A stretch of 42,951 nucleotides of DNA from JBHPCZ01 sp042573625 (lineage in GTDB: Bacteria > Desulfobacterota > Desulfobacteria > Desulfobacterales > UBA11574): the NCBI GenBank assembly GCA_042573625.1, contig JBHPCZ010000020.1, forward strand, positions 1 to 42,951, written 5' to 3'. How positions within the stretch are numbered: position 1 is the first letter of the stretch; every line of letters starts with the position of its first letter. Position numbers and translations under genes: made by a program. Under the pieces are notes generated by a model that had not been told where the DNA came from, did no database searches, and was given only the letters and a program-made list of their open reading frames with translations. Positions 41,938 to 42,951 of this stretch are shown piece after piece.

Positions 41938-42767
41938 TGATCCTGTCTTATCATCCCTGCTTTGAAGGAGATAAAAGTTTGCTCTGTGCGGGACGTGATC
42001 CCGGAGTTGACGATCTTGCCGCCATCAAGGCCGCCGACGCCGTTATTCTCCCCCAGGGATGCAGGCAATCCCTGTATGAAATGGCGCATCGTAACTGTAC
42101 ACATGTTTTTCCCAATTTCGATGCCAGATTCAACTATCCGGGAAAAGTCGGTCAGGCCCGCCTTTTTAAAGAAAAACATGTCGCCCATCCAAAAACCGAA
42201 ATCTTTTTAACCCTCGATGCTTTTTCCACGCACTACGGCGGTTTTCCGGAAAAACCCAATCTGGATTTTCCGTTTGTATTCAAATTCGACTGGGGCGGAG
42301 AAGGAGAACAGGTTTATTTGATACAATCATCATCCGAATTTCAAAATGTTTTACAAACTGCGATAAGCTTTGAGAAGAGCGGCCATACGGGATTTGTGTT
42401 ACAAGAACATATTCCATCACAAAACAGATCTCTCAGGGTTGTTGTTATTGGGCAGACGATGACTTCCTACTGGCGCATCCAGGAAAACGCCCATCGCTTT
42501 GGGACTCATCTGGCGAAAGGGGCCGTGATCGATACCGAATCCGATCCTGAGCTGCTGGCGGCCGCGATGTCATCCGTCAAGGATTTCTGTATCCTGACCG
42601 GTATCAACCTGGCGGGTTTCGATATCCTGTTTTCACAGGAAAATAACGCGCTGTTTTTTCTTGAAATAAACTACTACTTTGGGAGGCGGGGCCTGGGCGG
42701 GTCTGAAAAATTTTATGCGACACTGATTGCCGAGATCAAGAAATGGATCGGCAGCCTTGGTTTATAA
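41937..42767 (+). CDS. ATP-grasp protein (RimK-like)
   Basis: A 276-residue protein with an ATP-grasp fold of the RimK-like class, expected to ligate an amine or amino acid to a carboxylate with ATP. Visible parts are FVFKFDWGGEGEQVYLI (ATP-binding lysine and loop), VLQEHIPSQNRSLRVVVIG and INLAGFDILF with ALFFLEINYYFGRRG, giving the metal-binding Glu/Asn pair. The first 80 residues form a Rossmann-like pre-ATP-grasp domain. The substrate is unknown. Its start overlaps the era stop by one base, suggesting co-expression with ribosome assembly genes. A 50S or 30S protein substrate, as for RimK on S6, is a guess. Confidence 0.78.
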   Translation: MILSYHPCFEGDKSLLCAGRDPGVDDLAAIKAADAVILPQGCRQSLYEMAHRNCTHVFPNFDARFNYPGKVGQARLFKEKHVAHPKTEIFLTLDAFSTHYGGFPEKPNLDFPFVFKFDWGGEGEQVYLIQSSSEFQNVLQTAISFEKSGHTGFVLQEHIPSQNRSLRVVVIGQTMTSYWRIQENAHRFGTHLAKGAVIDTESDPELLAAAMSSVKDFCILTGINLAGFDILFSQENNALFFLEINYYFGRRGLGGSEKFYATLIAEIKKWIGSLGL

Positions 42768-42833
42768 CGCCGGTGAACTCAATCCCCTGGCACACGATAA
42801 CGGGATCACGGTCGAATGATTAAATAAAGATAT

Positions 42834-42882
42834 AAGGATTCAAGGGGTCAAGGGTCCGAGGATTCAAGTGAAATGCTTAACA
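42834..42882. repeat. second copy of the dispersed repeat at 28272-28320
   Basis: The 49 bases match the reverse complement of 28272-28320 at 44 positions. The flanks then differ: here CCCGAT (42888-42893) and ATCGGG (42924-42929) form a new inverted pair around the word GATCCTATATTAA. The element runs to or past the window edge. Confidence 0.75.
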
Positions 42883-42951
42883 CAAAACCCGATCTATCCG
42901 CGCAATGGGTGATCCTATATTAAATCGGGCACTGTTTGAGTATATTAGGGA

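Noticed and set aside
1..42951. CRISPR array, tRNA, rRNA or complete insertion sequence
   Set aside because: Reading the spacers showed no regularly spaced repeats, no cloverleaf-like stretch with a TTCGA arm and acceptor stem, and no transposase.

Overview
The window reads as a chromosomal segment of a Gram-negative anaerobe, most likely a Desulfobacterota member of the Desulfobacterales type. This placement is an inference from gene content: paired b'/b subunits of F0, many PAS/REC histidine kinases, a DctPQM TRAP transporter, a decarboxylase-type sodium pump subunit, precorrin-2 dehydrogenase beside hemA, and AT-rich dispersed palindromic repeats. No rRNA, tRNA, CRISPR array or complete insertion sequence was found.

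Layout. 1-1260: a decayed cold-shock gene and a DUF374-type acyltransferase. 1420-5234 (minus strand): an F0-only ATP synthase operon (AtpZ-like, AtpI-like, a, a 324-residue four-hairpin fused c, a normal 82-residue c, b', b) closed by a terminator, with no F1 genes. 5556-12905 (minus): a run starting with an NhaD-type Na+/H+ antiporter, then two sensor kinases, a receiver protein, a tandem universal stress protein and a cytidylate-kinase-like protein. 13479-25069 (plus): housekeeping genes: DHH phosphoesterase, MBL hydrolase, siroheme synthesis, a CcsA/HemX-like protein, hemA, fabD, a DksA-like protein, a PHP phosphoesterase, rnc, an Elp3-like radical SAM protein, a QueG-like Fe-S protein and a VOC protein. 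25105-31549: a DctB-like sensor fused to a NarL-type kinase, its LuxR-type regulator, and a TRAP transporter. 31661-34516: a DUF1566 secreted protein, a cyclic-nucleotide-binding protein, and gamma-like plus beta subunits of a Na+-translocating decarboxylase. 34692-37097 (minus): PBP1A. 37667-42767: hisI, hisG, an aminotransferase, engB, era and an ATP-grasp protein.

The most striking system is the F0 operon. The fused c protein carries the ion-binding glutamate only in its first hairpin; the other three have glutamine at that position. The adjacent single c subunit has a complete two-carboxylate, sodium-type site. A rotor mixing these would have fewer ion sites than hairpins, as in the mixed rotor of Acetobacterium woodii but more extreme. 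Sodium is a recurring theme: a Na+-type c subunit, an NhaD antiporter, an OadB-like pump and a TRAP transporter.

Intergenic DNA holds several dispersed palindromic or MITE-like repeats. One family has two copies in the window (28272-28320 and 42834-42882), and another pair of palindromes (near 27290 and 37500) shares the same apex motif.
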